Made by a program: the position numbers and the translations under genes | Notes under the pieces: model-generated | What the model saw: the letters and a program-made list of their open reading frames with translations, nothing else | Database searches by the model: none | What the model was told of the DNA's origin: nothing | Shown: one piece after another, positions 21,701 through 30,523 of the stretch | How positions within the stretch are numbered: the first letter of the stretch is position 1 | Layout of the letters: every line of letters begins with the position of its first letter | DNA from: Klebsormidium nitens | Taxonomy: Eukaryota; Streptophyta; Klebsormidiophyceae; Klebsormidiales; Klebsormidiaceae | NCBI GenBank assembly: GCA_000708835.1 | Contig: DF237772.1 | Location: 1 to 30,523, forward strand | Direction of reading: 5' to 3' | DNA: 30,523 nt

Positions 21701-22620
21701 GCATGGTACAAGCCGACGGCTGTCTCAATCCATACCCCCTTCTTCTTCCTCACTAGCAAGGCAAAATCTGATTCTTTTTCTTTGCGCTTCTTCTTGCTAG
21801 ATGGAGCACTCCTGAAAGCTGGGGTTTGCAATCAAAGCTAGATCTTGGCCGCACCTTCAAAGCCTTCATATGTGAATTAGCCATATGTCACCATTGCAGT
21901 GCAGTGCAAGGTACAAAAAGACTTTTCTACACAGGTTGAGACAAGACCACAAGCTTGACAAAGAGACATGCTTCAAGGCATCTTACCTGGATGATACCTG
22001 CAAAGAAGCAGAATTCATTGTGAGAACCATGGGCATCTCATTACGATCTCTGCCCATTCGCCATGTGATCTGAGTCTTGTCTTCTAAAGCAGCCTTTGCA
22101 ACATACAGCATTCATGAAGGCATGGAGGTCAAGTGTGATGGAGATTACGGTATCACGACACTGAAAGCGCACCTCCCAGATATGAAGGTACCAGATGCTT
22201 GCCCCAACAGCTAGCCCCTTTGATATCCTTGTAAGAGTTGTCAACAACCTCGTTCAGGAAAGAGCTTTTGCGATCCTCATGGTCACCCTCCCCTACAGCA
22301 ATGTACCCATTTGAATGCAGAAATACTTTCTATAAAGATAGCAAATGAGAGGCTTGAGAGGGGAAGAAAGGTACTTAATACCACCATTTGCAGTGTACTC
22401 ACTTTAATGAAAGCTTGTGAAAGGCCTTTTTGATGTCGCGCTGACTTGCGCTCTTGTCAACTCCAAGGGTCTTGTAATGATCTGGCCCTGCATAAGTGAT
22501 TGCGAAAAGTGCCAAAAGCAGCAGCCCAAGAAGCTGCAATCTGCAAGTTCTGCATTTGCAGCAGACAGAGTGAAGGAAACTCTTGCTGAGACCTTGTGTC
22601 ATCCCGTCACGCACTGCCAT
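15794..22620 (-). CDS. ERDJ3A: ER J-domain cochaperone with thioredoxin-like domains, ERdj3A/TMS1 type
   Basis: Nine exons on the minus strand join in phase: 22403-22620, 21987-21997, 21227-21451, 20565-20703, 19896-20059, 18431-18692, 17516-17648, 16511-16819 and 15794-16081. They give 582 aa, close to about 570 for Arabidopsis TMS1 as I recall it. The start ATG has an in-frame TAA 12 nt upstream. A hydrophobic segment ([16 protein letters not shown]) acts as signal peptide or anchor. The J domain starts at PDHYKTLGV near residue 47, with HPD at 75-77, and ends near [11 protein letters not shown] Gly/Phe-rich stretch follows. Then come thioredoxin-fold segments: WVVLFYLP in exon 5, and VVDC and HVPTVHFY in exon 6. 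Exon 7 adds [20 protein letters not shown], and exon 8 adds [19 protein letters not shown]. The usual CxxC after the WVVLFY strand is absent, so this fold is probably not redox active. The expected role is to stimulate BiP/Hsp70 ATPase and bind clients in the ER lumen. The terminal codon AAG followed by TGA also resembles a splice donor, so a further exon cannot be fully excluded. Confidence 0.9.
18770..18860. repeat. GTAC-rich stretch in ERdj3A intron 5
   Basis: CAGTACCGACAGGAGGGAGG followed by TACGGTACTC, then GGTATGTACC and GTGTACCGG, resemble the GTAC-rich tracts at 7440 and 8380. It is intronic and has no coding value. Confidence 0.4.
19019..19677 (-). repeat. Array of four decayed copies of the exon 6 start with its 3' splice site (ERdj3A intron 5)
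   Basis: On the minus strand, exon-like stretches at about 19618-19677, 19463-19505, 19274-19340 and 19019-19077 each repeat the first 45-65 nt of real exon 6 (18431-18692). Each is preceded by a CCACAG-type acceptor or a close derivative. The copy nearest the real exon reads [20 protein letters not shown] against [20 protein letters not shown] in the real exon. Other copies carry indels. In the three fuller copies homology stops near the DGLV codons of the real exon, so the duplicated unit probably ended there; the 19463-19505 copy stops earlier. Flanking intron sequence is also shared among copies (for example the TGAAAG(A/G)GTGCA block). Exon-edge starts are 165-385 nt apart. None encodes a complete exon. 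Confidence 0.85.
21987..21997 (-). other. ERDJ3A: 11-nt micro-exon (exon 2) encoding the HPD motif
   Basis: On the minus strand the exon is GTATCATCCAG, between acceptor CTTTGCAG and donor GTAAG. It joins exon 1 (ending TTAAA before GTGAGT) and exon 3 (starting ATAAGAAC after CCCTCTAG). The result reads L-K-Y-H-P-D-K-N-P-G, exactly the J-domain helix II/loop/helix III junction. No other joining of exons 1 and 3 yields HPD. Skipping it would remove HPD and shift the frame. Confidence 0.9.
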
Positions 22621-23270
22621 GCCTTAAGGCATCCAGCACAATGCTGCTAAAACCACACCGTTTTGCAACTTTTTAGAATCATAAGAAACCTGTCCTCCTG
22701 TTTAGGATTAGACACCAGTCAACCCGTAAACTGGCTCTGCTGTAGGTAAGTGCAGCTCTGTGTGGCAGGCTCACTACAGAAAACTTCTGCCCTTCTTTCA
22801 AAGCAATGGCGCTTCTGGAGCTTGCATGTAAAACTAATAGTAAGACTCTTTTGAGAGGGAACCTGATGCAATGCAAGCGATTAGGTATACCGTAGTGGCA
22901 CGGACAATTCGCGCCAGGCTCTTACGAAAATTATTTATTTCCGTTTCTTGGTTTCGCACCAGGGTTACGAGGAATATTTTCTTTTCGCACCAGCCAAAAT
23001 TTACAGTGTTTTAGGCCTGTTTTGTGGTGTTTTCAGCCTTCATCTGATTTATTTTGTTTTCGCACTTTCGCACCAAGGTCAAAATAATTTCCGGAAATTT
23101 TCGCACTAAGGCCTGACGTATTAAGTATTTTTGGTGCGAATTGTCCGTGCCACTACGGTACTCCACCTGCTCGTTGGATTTACGTCTTCAATTCAAGGAC
23201 ATGAGGTCATGATCCTGAATGGCAGAGGGAACTTCATCGAACGGTGCAACATCCAGTCAAAGACGTCACC
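22621..23270. promoter_or_regulatory. Shared divergent promoter region of the ERdj3A-like and ATXR2-like genes
   Basis: The two start codons face away from each other, at 22618-22620 (-) and 23271-23273 (+), with only 650 bp between them. Both promoters and 5' UTRs must fit here unless undetected 5' UTR exons lie elsewhere. A 269-bp TIR element occupies 22890-23158 and ends 112 bp before the ATXR2 start. No individual transcription factor site is claimed. Confidence 0.65.
22890..23158. mobile_element. Complete MITE-like element with 26-bp TIRs and TA target-site duplication
   Basis: The left terminus CCGTAGTGGCACGGACAATT continues to GCGCC (22890-22915). The right terminus (23133-23158) is its reverse complement with one mismatch in 26. 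TA flanks both ends (22888-22889 and 23159-23160). The interior is AT-rich with repeated TTTCGCACCA words and has no coding capacity. The TA duplication and terminal repeats suit a non-autonomous Tc1/mariner-type element. That family assignment is inference because no transposase is present. A diverged relative lies at 1-202. Confidence 0.88.
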
Positions 23271-26200
23271 ATGCAGATATCAACGATCAAGAAGGTTGTC
23301 TCTCCGTACAGCAGCTCAACACCACACTACTCGTCCTCGAAGAAAGCTGCTCAACATGAAACCTTGCAAGTTGTGGAGAACTTGTTGGAGGAGGCGCACA
23401 ATGCGAATGCCAATGTGAGGGCGTCTGAGGGCGTCTTTATCAAGGCACCACAGCTACTCGGATCCTCGAGCACCGTCGTGAGTCTTCAATCACCTATGAG
23501 CCGGGGGTCTGATTATTTAAAAAGATACTTAGTCTCCTTGACCGAGCGAGGGGAGGACAAGCGTCTCAAAAGGAATGCGGGGGCGTGTACATAAGGTTTT
23601 GATCAGGATGGAGAAGATGGACAGAGTGGTGGCAAAGATGGTAGAGACGCCCTCGCCACAGCGGATGCAGGTGAGACCGCCACCTCATCTTGCTGATGTG
23701 CCCAACTTTGTACCACCATTTGGGAAAAGGTTGACTACAGGCCCCTCTTTCGTCACCTCCTTTCGGGTCAAGTGGCAAGACGCTTTTTTCCTCACTTAAA
23801 GGTTTTGAGCAGCAAGAATATGAACAGAGCCTCAAGGCCTTGAGGTGCTGTTGCCCACCGAACTATGAGTTCCACTCACATTCTTAATTGAGAAGAGCTT
23901 CCTGTTTTCAAATGTTCAAAGGTCTTTTTACATTCAGAAGCCCCTTTGATCAGCATGTGCATTGGTTTGAGCATAAAGTTCTTTGTTGGTGGCAGGGTAT
24001 GCCAACTTATTGTGGACTTGTGCAGCCTCTCTGGGCCTCTTTCCCAGTTGCCCGAAGACGTTCCCACAACCCCGTCATAGTTGCAACTTAATGTAATGAT
24101 TGTTCCACTGGAGTCTCCTCATAGTATTTGCTCTGCTCTGCAGAGGTTCTACTCTGCGCTGAAAGTTACTGGCATTGGTGAGGGACTGGTGGTCAGGGAC
24201 GTGGGGGAGGGCAAAGGCAAAGGTAAATGGATGCTTCAATCACCTCCAAGATGTACCTTGAAGCAAACCTCTACATGCTTGACACCAGTCATTGCCGCCA
24301 TAGGAAGCGATTTCTCTCAAGCAAAGTAGTTCGTCTCATTTGTCACCTCCTGCACTTAGAGACGTCCACATATATCGGCAGGCGCGTGTTTGTCCTGCAG
24401 GTATCTTTGCAAGCAAGACCTTTGAGGAGGGAGACCCTGTGCTGATTGAGCCACCGCTTGTGGCTGCTCAGGACACGGCGAACAAGGTAAAGGATCCATA
24501 TGATGAGGCTTCAGTCTATCTCAAGCGACAGTCTTCCATGAGGTTTGTGCGTCCTGTTTCAGGGGGCACATGGGGTCTACTTTGCATCACTTGACTCAGG
24601 CGCCAGATTGTGTCCATGACAGTTGATCCCTCCTTTTGATTGATTGCGTGTCATCTGATGACCCCCCCCAGCAGCTGCAGCCCACAGGAAAGACCGCAGT
24701 AGCGATTTGATTACTGTTGTCTATCAGATGCTCTGTGAGCTTCACAAAGGAGAACTTAAGAGTCCAATGAGAAAATTCGTTATTGTGTCACCAGCGGTGA
24801 AGCCTGTCAAGGTGACTGATTGTCACTCTTCTTTTGTTCTGTTCCATGAAATCTTATTGCCCCCTACTAAAGTCAACCGTTGCGAGAAACATTAAGTTGG
24901 AGAACGGAAAGGTTGTCAATCTGCCAAAGTGCAGACTGACAGAACGGATTGATGAAGTTTACATAAACCACTGCTGGTACTTTTCCAGGTTGACGCTCTG
25001 GTCTGCGCCCACTGCTTCCAGTACGTGGGGTCAATAGAGCTGCAGATTGGGAGGCGGTTATCGCTGAACCAGCCACAGGCCAGCGGCAGGCCAGCAGAAA
25101 CTCCCGAAGCAGAAACTCTGGACTTGGACAAGCGAAGCGGAAGCGAAGCATCAGATGATGAGGTCACGGGAAGCGGCCAAGGTACAAACGGGTTTGGGTC
25201 TAGAGAGGTCACGGGAAGCGGCCAAGGTACAAACGGGTTTGGGTCTAGAGAGGCAATTGATAAAGTAAACGGGTTAGAAACTGAGTTAGATGAAGAAGGG
25301 GAACACTACTGTGAGGTGGACGAGTCCGATGATGAACGGATCCCTGCGCCCCCGGAAACAGTCACGGCGCTTCTGGACGGAACTCTAAAGCTTCCGCTAA
25401 GCGAGCAGATCCCGCTGCCTGCGGTTGTGGAATGTCTAGGGGGCTGCTCCGAAAACGTGTACTGCAGCGACACGTGCGCATCCATAAGCTGGGAGGCGCA
25501 CCATAAGCTATTGTGCGCGGGACCAAGAAGCGAGGCGGCAGACACAGAAGCTCTGCGAGGCTTCCGGGACTTTGCAGATGGGAGCAATAACATCTTCCAC
25601 GCAGCTGCGCAAGTGGTTGCAGCAACAGTGCTTCGGGCGAGGAAGGTAGGGGCCCCAATAATACCCGAGCATCTGGCTGGGGGGGTCGGGATCGGCAGCG
25701 AGGGAAGGGGAAGGCGCAGAAGTTCCCGAGCGGTTACAGGGGGGAGAGCATCCGAAGGGGGGGACGAAATCAGGTTCTGTGTCTGAGCTGAGAGGTGATA
25801 CAACGGAAGCAAATGGAATTGCAGAACCACTAGCAGTGGAGCCAAACGGCTTGCGGAGTAACAGTGATGGGATGCAAAGCCAAATGTCCATAGAACCTTC
25901 TCAGCAACCTGGCACACAAACCCCAAACAGCTTAGAGTTAAGCAACGGTTTGAATCAACCACTTTTGAGCAGCAGCGATTTGGACGCCCTCTTGAGAGCG
26001 TGGGAGCCCTTTTCCATGGGGTGGAAAGGGGTCTGGTGGGAGTCAGTAGCGTGCCCCCCCGAAATGGAGGGCCGGCCGGAGGAGGAGGCGGAGTTCCGGG
26101 CGTCGATACGGGAGCTGTGCGACGGGTCGCTGCAGCTGCTGCGGGCGGCGTTCGGGCGCGAGGCAGAGACATATCGTCCGCTCTTCTCTCTCGAAGTGAG

Positions 26201-29200
26201 TTTCCGGAGCATATGGAATACGAAGAGCGCTTTGGCCGCATTGTGTTGGTTATTGAAGAGACCTTCTTGTCGATATCCGTGCGGCTTTGCTCTGAGCTGC
26301 TGTGAGCACCGTCTCAACGTGACGTACCATCCGCTTTCGCCAAAAAGCGCACGAAAATGGTTGAAGAGAAGTATCTGAGGATACATCGTGGTTACCTAGT
26401 TTGAGTTATCTTATCCAGGTTCCCTCTTTTTCGGTCACCTCAATTTGCCGTGAAGGTCAAGTGAGGCGATCGTATCTCGAAAGAGACAAGAATTTTGAGA
26501 AAGAAGTAAGTTGTTCCTTGATATCATTTTCGTGTTCGGGACTGAGCATTGTTTGCGAAGCAGTTGCAACATTCATGGCAAAACACGTTCTGCAAAATGC
26601 CCGATACTCATTTGATAATGGGCCACTTCGCAGAATTTTGCCATCCGTTTTGGTTCTGAGCAATATCAGGGCGCCAAGCACAAGAACCCAATCTGCTCCT
26701 GTTTCGAAACGGGTCTGAGTGGCCCAGATGCACCTTTCTCTTTGAGACAGAAATCAGAAGCTTCTGGCGAGTCACTTGCTACGTCCCTGTGACATGCGTC
26801 GCTTCGAGATTGACGTCTTAGCCGCCTTTCGGCGAATCTCCTGGAATGCAGACCTTGAGACGAGTTCGTTCATTCTTGCTTTCCTTTCCTCGAATGTGAT
26901 TTTGCTTCTTCGATCACTCGAACTCAACAATCTGGCCGGCTCTTGTTACTCTGCTGTCGTAGGACATCTCTCCAGTCTGATTGATGGTTACCATCTTCTG
27001 ACCACCTACTTCTTTTTTCGCATGGGTTTCCTTCTACCTTGTCCGCTAGTTTGACCTTAACAGCGAAGACACGGCTTCACAGCAGCCTGTTCCCACTGTC
27101 TGATCACAAGTGTTTCCCATCGGAAACCTTCTCCAATGGGTTTACGCACGGGGGCATCCTCAAGCGTCGATTTCCCGTCCCCGCCGATTCTACTCTTATC
27201 GTTAGGATGTCCGAGCTCAGAAGTCTACCTTTCGTCTAACCTATCCACATCTGCCTTTCGTCTAACCTATCCACATCTGCCTTACCCATCTTCTGGTCTC
27301 AGACCTTTGATAACCCGCAGGCAGATCGTAATCCGTTTCTTCACCTTCGTTCGTTCTTAAACCCAGGCTTACTCCCACATTGTTTTGCAAGTCAGCTAAC
27401 CCGAATCGCTTCTACCTTCACCTGAATTCTAACCCTCATCCGATCCCAAACCCAGGTTTACTCCCGCATCATCGGGATGTCCCGCAAGTCGGCTAACCCG
27501 ATTCCCATCTGCCTTAACCTGGATCCTAACCCTTATCCGTCCAAACCCAGGTCTACTCCCGCATCATCGGCATGTTCGAGCTGAACAATCTGGCGCTCGT
27601 GGTCCAGTCTCCGGTCGAGAACTACTTCCTGGCGATTGATGAGCTTTCTGAAGACGAGAAGCGGAAAGTAGAACCGGTCACCAAGCCCCTCCTAGACGCG
27701 CTTGGGCGCAGCTACTCGGCGCACTGCGAAGGGACCGCTTTCTACATGTTACAGGTGCGGTTTTTTTGGGCGGACCTTCGATTCTTGCTTTCTTGGACCA
27801 AGGGCTCACTTCCATATTGACAAGATGCTTGACTCAACGCACAAATTCTGTCTCGCATGCTCTTGAACTCCCTGTTGTTTATAGAAGTTCAGGAGCTTGG
27901 TCAAAGCACGAAGGCAGTACTTTTTTTATTTTTGCCGCAGCGAAGCTAAATAATAAAAAACGACCGAACACAGCACAAAATTACTAGTAGAACGCATAAA
28001 GTAGAAGGTGGTAATCTTTTAAGGTGACCCCCCACCTCTTTGAGCAGTACAATATAGAGCACCCCAGCCCCAAAAGCGCACTTCAAAGTTTATCTTTTTG
28101 GAAAGAAAATGGGGGGGTAGTGCCCCCATTTCTTCGCTGGGGGTAAAAGTGTTCTATTTTTCTCTTCGCTCCACTTCCTATCGGGAGCAATTATCGTACG
28201 GCGATAATCGTTGCCTTGGTCATTTCGCATCTTGTGTTTCCTGCGACATGATTTCTATTTCGGAGGTTTGTGCTGGTCCTAGTGACGGGGTGTCGTGCGT
28301 ACCCAGTGCACGCTGAGACTGGTGCGCCTAATTCCGGGCGATTTCAATTTCGGACGGGCAAACCCCAAATCTAATTTCGGACTCAGTTGACCCAGTCTGC
28401 GGCTGCTCGTGCGTCGGTTCTTGACGTCGCGTTTCAAAGTACCATCAGTAGACGAGCCGCGCGCGACAGCGCTACACACACGCACGTGCGGCGGCAGACT
28501 GCGTCAGATAGTCCGAACTTGAAAGTCGGATTTGCCCGTCCGAAATCGACATCGTCCGCAATTGGGCGCACCGGTTGACGGCCAGCGTGCCGGCTTCAAA
28601 AGCGACCCTTCGATAAAACCTACCAAACCAGTGGGCACTCTTGTGATTCCGGAGCGCCAGTCGTGAGCCGAGACTGTGGTTTGTCAGAGCCCTTGGGTAG
28701 CCTTCCCTTGCTGTTGACTCGAAATTGCTTTCAAGATTCTGAGAAGCTCAACCTCGCAACCCTGAGCCTTGACCCAACTTGTCTGATGGAGGAAGCTGTG
28801 ACTCCATGTAAGGCACGCGCTGTCACAGAGTTTTGGCAACCATTTCGTCGGAAAGAATACAACAAACGTTGTTCTGAAGGGAGAGTCCAACCGAACGCCT
28901 GCCTGCCTGCAGAGCTGCGCCAACCACTCGTGCGCCCCAAACGCGCGCGCATTCAAGCGGGAACAGGATGTCAACGGGCATGCGGTGCTGCTGGCGAACC
29001 GGCGCATCGAGGTCGGGGAAGAGGTACGCACACTTGTCATCTTCGACCTCTTACAGAGGTTTTCTTTTTCCTCTGTTTTGTATGAGTTTAACCTGACGTG
29101 TCTTCGACCTGGTAGTGGCATCATCACATGTGAAAATTGCCGCTGTAACTTCAGTCGTAATCACGTGAATGCTCGTACGGGAAGTTGAAGCGTCTTTGGA

Positions 29201-29751
29201 AGGTCTAACCCCCACCTGAGAATCAGGGGCTATCGTGGACAGTGGCTCATTTGCTCAGTCTGACAGCTTGTTGCTTGTGATCGAAGATCGTTTTCCCAGG
29301 CATTCAGTAGCTTCGACGCAGTCGGGATTTGGCAAGCAACGTTTTCATAGACGCTGCAATTTTTTTCCGGAGGGACCGGGGAATGACAGTGGTCGGTCTC
29401 TAGTCCAGCGACTCGAGGTTGCTTTGTCAAAGTTAGCTTGTCTTTGTCCTTTCTGAGAACGGGGGCTCAGCACACGTGATGATCTCCCACCCAGATCGTG
29501 GGGTCTGTTTGTAGGGACTTCTAGACTCTTTTAACCCAGAGTCCTCTCTCCTACAGAGCACAAATGCTGGCGCGATGCTAAATCGGCATTTGTCGCCACA
29601 AGCAACGAACTGATAGTTTTTTGCGTGGCTGCAGGTTACAATATCGTACATAGACGAAAGTGACAGTTACATCGACCGCCAAAGAGCCCTTGCAGATTAC
29701 GGCTTTGTGTGTCGTTGTTTGAGGTGCTTAACAGACTCACTCAATGACTGA
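23271..29751 (+). CDS. ATXR2: SET-domain histone-lysine methyltransferase, ATXR2 type
   Basis: Ten exons join in phase: 23271-23414, 23607-23670, 23802-23844, 24146-24222, 24401-24486, 24989-25645, 25740-26195, 27551-27754, 28913-29023 and 29635-29751 (652 aa). The first four are less certain. The SET domain begins with GIFASKTFEEGDPVL (about 110). It is interrupted by a zinc-binding insert (LVCAHC at 143-147, then CSENVYCSDTC and HHKLLC, MYND-like). It resumes with SLEVYSRIIGMFELNN across the exon 7/8 junction, GTAFYMLQ, and NHSC (581-584). It ends with GEEVTISYID and the post-SET cysteines of YGFVCRCLRC. These catalytic and cofactor-binding motifs appear complete. Arabidopsis ATXR2 is about 470 aa. 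The extra length here lies in a disordered acidic and Ser/Gly-rich stretch within exons 6-7. Known ATXR2 deposits H3K36 methylation in callus and root regulation; activity here is inferred. Confidence 0.88.
25160..25249 (+). repeat. Perfect 45-bp in-frame tandem duplication in ATXR2 exon 6
   Basis: The 45-base unit encoding EVTGSGQGTNGFGSR occurs twice with no nucleotide difference (25160-25204 and 25205-25249). It lies in the disordered insert of the SET protein. Being in frame and identical, it is probably recent and may vary in copy number between strains. Confidence 0.95.
27229..27280 (+). repeat. Exact 26-bp tandem repeat in ATXR2 intron 7
   Basis: The unit beginning CTTTCGTCTAACCTATCCAC is repeated twice without mismatch inside the intron, about 80 bp before the array of decoy splice acceptors. 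Confidence 0.9.
27359..27550 (+). repeat. Two decoy copies of the exon 8 start and 3' splice site (ATXR2 intron 7)
   Basis: AACCCAG followed by an exon-like start occurs at 27367 (GCTTACTCCCAC), 27456 (GTTTACTCCCGCATCATCGG) and at the real exon 27551 (GTCTACTCCCGCATCATCGG), spaced 89 and 95 nt. The linkers also match (GCAAGTC(A/G)GCTAACCCGA, then CTTCTACCTT/ATCTGCCTT and CCTAACCCT). The middle copy preserves a clean acceptor. Using it and reading on would shift the frame by two and reach TGA in exon 8. Confidence 0.85.
28103..28133. other. Small hairpin in ATXR2 intron 8
   Basis: AGAAAATGGGGG and CCCCCATTTCT are inverted copies around a short loop, forming a 10-11 bp stem with one bulged A. 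No function is apparent. Confidence 0.5.
28318..28575. mobile_element. Foldback/MITE-like element with about 85-110 bp inverted arms in ATXR2 intron 8
   Basis: The left arm starts ACTGGTGCGCC and the right arm ends with its near complement (GGGCGCACCGGT). Arm blocks CGGACGGGCAAA and TTTGCCCGTCCGAAAT, TTCGGACT and AGTCCGAA, and GTCTGCGGC and GCGGCAGAC face each other. The arms have several mismatches and only a short central loop, so the transcript would fold into one long hairpin. No reading frame is present. A short TGA at each flank might be a target-site duplication, but the register is uncertain. It sits in the intron between exons 8 and 9 of the SET gene. Confidence 0.75.
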
Positions 29752-30247
29752 CACTTTACTTTTTCATGAAAGACTGCCCCGGCTCATTGGTGTTATCATG
29801 CACGCTGCGGAAGTATGCTTCTACGTTACCACGGCATAGCTGCTCTCCACTAATATTTGGAAGTTCCACTGATTCGTCACCAGTCTGTGTATTCACCAAG
29901 TTAGCACAATATCATGGTGTTGGTTGTTCATAGCTTGATATGTTTCTTGTACAAACGCTACGAATACAGGTTAAAGCGTATGAAGATCGCAACGTCTTGG
30001 GTCAAATGCTAACCGTTTTTCCGATTGCGGGGCTGCGGTTAAGAAAATGAGTCTCGTTTATGGTGCACCGGTGCTTTGATCGAACCAACGATATTGCCCT
30101 ATATGAAACAGCCAACATCCAGCGTGTTGATCTGCGGAAGAAGCATCACAATTACTCGAGGCAACCTTGGTCGAAAAAACATAAGTCCGCATCATGATAA
30201 TCATTGGAAGTTGCTGTAAGTTTGGTTGCGCTGGCTTGTAAGCATAA
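29752..30247. other. Intergenic region downstream of the SET gene
   Basis: This stretch follows the ATXR2-like stop codon. I see no supported gene, RNA gene or canonical AATAAA close to the stop. It may include the gene's 3' UTR and the upstream part of a decayed retroelement. Confidence 0.45.
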
Positions 30248-30523
30248 AAGTCTGATCGACCTAAGCATTGTCTGCTCAGAGTACATATAAAGCACGGGCT
30301 AGAGCTTGTGCATGATCACGATCGTCTGGCACATGGCAGCACCATACACAAGCGGCATGCACTCCTCAGCCGGGACGGGTCCGATCTCCCGGACTTGATG
30401 TCCGCGGACGATGAGGATGATGAGAAGACAGATTGGGGCTTGGGGGGGCGAGATGATCTTACGCCTGAGCAAAAACAGGCTCTGGAGGACTTGCTGGACG
30501 AGTTTCGTGACGTGCAAGCATTT
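30248..30523 (+). mobile_element. Ty3/gypsy-like retroelement polyprotein fragment (partial, runs off window)
   Basis: An open frame runs from after a TAA at 30245-30247 to the window end. Near its end it reads LTPEQKQALEDLLDEFRDV, which resembles the segment that precedes the reverse transcriptase domain in Ty3/gypsy pol proteins (a 'TPEQKxALxxLLxEFxDVF' type motif). Just before it is an acidic stretch (SADDEDDEK). No RT, RNase H or integrase motif lies within the window, so the call rests on one motif. A host protein with a similar acidic helix is possible. Confidence 0.5.

Noticed and set aside
25306-26241. 311-aa minus-strand ORF
   Set aside because: Shadow of ATXR2 exons 6-7, where the sense frame has zinc and SET-associated motifs.
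28663-29085. 140-aa plus-strand ORF
   Set aside because: Wrong frame over ATXR2 exon 9. The exon frame reads the NHSC motif between good splice sites.
1-30523. CRISPR array, bacterial operon, rRNA or tRNA gene
   Set aside because: The window is a eukaryotic intron-containing region. No regular spacer array, ribosomal RNA segment or tRNA cloverleaf was recognised by eye.

Overview
This is a eukaryotic, intron-rich nuclear window. Its four gene models are a GT92 glycosyltransferase, a secreted Cys/Pro/Thr-rich modular protein, a J-domain/thioredoxin ER protein of the ERdj3A/TMS1 type, and an ATXR2-type SET methyltransferase. The ERdj3A/TMS1 and ATXR2 architectures point to the green plant lineage. 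The moderate GC content, short exons and compact introns suggest a streptophyte alga or an early-diverging land plant. A Klebsormidium-like alga is my guess, not shown by the sequence.

Layout. 1-1217 holds the end of a MITE-like element and an inverted repeat. 1218-4783 (+) is the GT92 gene in 3 exons. About 5.8-7.05 kb (-) is a decayed copy of the 3' exons of the ERdj3A gene, followed by repeat-rich DNA to about 9.7 kb. 9752-14309 (+) is the secreted modular gene, interrupted by a 432-base N gap. 15794-22620 (-) is the ERdj3A/TMS1 gene in 9 exons, including an 11-nt micro-exon that carries the HPD motif. 22621-23270 is a divergent promoter region with a complete 269-bp TIR element inside it. 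23271-29751 (+) is the ATXR2-like gene in 10 exons. 30248-30523 (+) is the edge of a Ty3/gypsy-like polyprotein.

How the genes relate. The ERdj3A and ATXR2 genes are head to head and share about 650 bp of upstream DNA. The other genes show no obvious functional link. The GT92 enzyme and the modular protein both belong to the secretory or cell-wall side, and the ERdj3A protein is an ER cochaperone, but this is only thematic. Every exon model was built by hand from splice consensus and phase. For the GT92, ERdj3A and ATXR2 genes, all chosen exons join in phase from start to stop. The modular gene joins in phase as far as its gap.

Most striking pattern. All four genes have an intron containing tandem, decaying copies of the adjacent exon edge together with its splice site. 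These are 3' splice-site copies in the GT92, ERdj3A and ATXR2 genes, and a 5' splice-site copy in the modular gene. They look like introns growing by duplication across exon-intron junctions, leaving decoy splice sites behind.
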